This document shows, in pieces, positions 63,275-64,000 of a DNA stretch of 64,000 nt. How positions within the stretch are numbered: position 1 is the stretch's first letter; each line of letters opens with the position of its first letter. A program made the translations under genes and the position numbers. Source of the stretch: Aestuariibacter sp. (GTDB lineage Bacteria; Pseudomonadota; Gammaproteobacteria; Enterobacterales; Alteromonadaceae). Below the pieces are notes generated by a model. The model was given only the letters and a program-made list of their open reading frames with translations, was not told the DNA's origin and made no database searches. The stretch is from contig CP051238.1 of the NCBI GenBank assembly GCA_017794925.1, positions 1,855,138 to 1,919,137 on the forward strand. Direction: 5' to 3'.

Positions 63275-64000
63275 TTGAATCGTGTGAAAGGCTTGTTTTG
63301 GGTGCCTGTTGCGGCGGCAGTGTACTTTGCACTGTCGGCCGATAGCGTTGCACAAGCCATAGAGCCCCTATCACAGCAGTCGCAAACCATTTCTTTTGAT
63401 ATTGCTCGGCAACCTGCCGATGAAGCGTTAATTGCCTTCGCAAATCAGGCGCAGCTCACCATTGTTTTCCCATACAACAAAGTGCGTCACAGCATGGCAA
63501 ACAGTGTGAAAGGGAATTATCCGGTTGCGCAGGCAATCACACTGTTGCTGGCGGGCACCGACCTCATGGCTGAGGTTACCGACTCCGGGCGCATAAAAGT
63601 GTCGGTGAAGCCTGATGATGAAGAGACCAGCGGATTGTTAAGGTGGATTTCAGACCTATTCGCAAAGCGCGACGATTTACTCAGTGTGCCGGTGGAAGAT
63701 CAGCAAGCGCTGGTTGAATACATAGAGGTTCGCGGGCTGCGTGCCAGAACGGCACAATCGCTGGCCATAAAACGCGACGCTGACTACTTACTGGAAACCG
63801 TTCAGTCAGTGGAAATGGGTAAATTTCCGGACCAGAATCTGGCTGAAGCATTACAGCGTGTGTCAGGTGTTGCCATTGATCGTGCTGAAGGCGAGGGGCG
63901 TTATGTCACCGTGCGAGGCTTTGGCCCTGAGTTCAACCGTGTTCTGATTAATGGGCGGCAACTGGCCACCGACACCCTGGGTCGTGAATTCAGTTTTGAC
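63275..64000 (+). CDS. TonB-dependent receptor with N-terminal signalling (STN) domain, truncated by window end
   Basis: An open frame runs from about 63275 to the end of the window (242 codons shown) with no stop. It encodes a signal peptide (about 1-29, ending SVAQA), an STN signalling domain (about 35-110: QTISFDIARQPADEALIAFA, NYPVAQAITLLLAG), a linker, a TonB-box-like VEYIEVRG and the start of a plug domain (FPDQNLAEALQRVSGVAIDR, YVTVRGFGPEFNRVLINGRQ). The start is set at TTG because AGGTGG lies 5 bases before it; GTG codons at 63266 and 63284 are alternatives. Together with the divergent sigma/FecR pair it forms a surface-signalling unit. The plug resembles carbohydrate-type receptors more than siderophore ones; substrate is inferred only weakly. 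Confidence 0.88.
   Translation, partial: MNRVKGLFWVPVAAAVYFALSADSVAQAIEPLSQQSQTISFDIARQPADEALIAFANQAQLTIVFPYNKVRHSMANSVKGNYPVAQAITLLLAGTDLMAEVTDSGRIKVSVKPDDEETSGLLRWISDLFAKRDDLLSVPVEDQQALVEYIEVRGLRARTAQSLAIKRDADYLLETVQSVEMGKFPDQNLAEALQRVSGVAIDRAEGEGRYVTVRGFGPEFNRVLINGRQLATDTLGREFSFD

Overview
The window reads as chromosomal DNA of a marine gammaproteobacterium of the Alteromonadales (Alteromonadaceae-like). This rests on conserved gene neighbourhoods (lptD-surA-pdxA-rsmA-apaG-apaH; djlA-xerD-dsbC-recJ; rplM-rpsI with petABC and sspAB; the yrbG-kdsD-kdsC-lptCAB-rpoN-hpf-ptsN-rapZ-ptsO cluster divergent from mlaFEDCB-ibaG-murA), on protein sequences close to the E. coli and Vibrio versions but clearly not enteric, and on a GH115 xylan enzyme and a FecI/FecR/TonB-receptor set. 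The species was not determined. I see no rRNA, tRNA, CRISPR array, prophage or insertion sequence.

Layout. 1-2640: secreted GH115 alpha-glucuronidase. 2688-4712: chemoreceptor, convergent to it. 4982-11576 (minus): LPS assembly, porin chaperone, vitamin B6 and rRNA methylation operon. 11839-23854 (plus): DjlA, recombination and repair (XerD, RecJ, RecO), DsbC, PdxJ/AcpS, RlmD, RelA, MazG. 23859-24782 (minus): orphan periplasmic binding protein. 25030-30663 (plus): ribosomal proteins L13/S9, a thioredoxin-fold protein, the cytochrome bc1 complex and SspA/SspB. 30887-39405: the least ordinary region, with tandem spondin-domain proteins, a regulator with a degenerate receiver domain, MgtE, a soluble tandem-cache protein, an HTH regulator and a small cluster of envelope proteins of unknown function, including a 58-residue membrane protein. 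39554-40738 (minus): an aminotransferase with a Tat/lipoprotein-type leader. 40999-48775 (minus): nitrogen-PTS, RapZ, sigma-54, LPS export, Kdo synthesis and a Ca/Na exchanger. 49317-53957 (plus): Mla lipid transport, IbaG, MurA. 53958-54204: a cluster of palindromic repeats. 54205-57319 (minus): DegS, DegQ, ZapG. 57619-61339: ZapE, a YebC-family protein, a second repeat copy, and a LysR/pirin divergent pair. 61417-64000: FecR, an ECF sigma factor and a divergent TonB-dependent receptor cut by the window end.

Much of the window serves the cell envelope: LPS synthesis and export (KdsC/D, LptABC, LptD), outer-membrane protein quality control (SurA, DegQ, DegS, DsbC), phospholipid asymmetry (Mla) and peptidoglycan (MurA). 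Stress and nutrient regulation (RelA, SspA/B, Hpf, sigma-54/PtsN/PtsO/RapZ) makes up a second theme. No complete new multi-gene system is proven here. The best candidates for new biology are the 30.8-39.4 kb accessory stretch and the dispersed palindromic repeat family at 54 and 59.5 kb.
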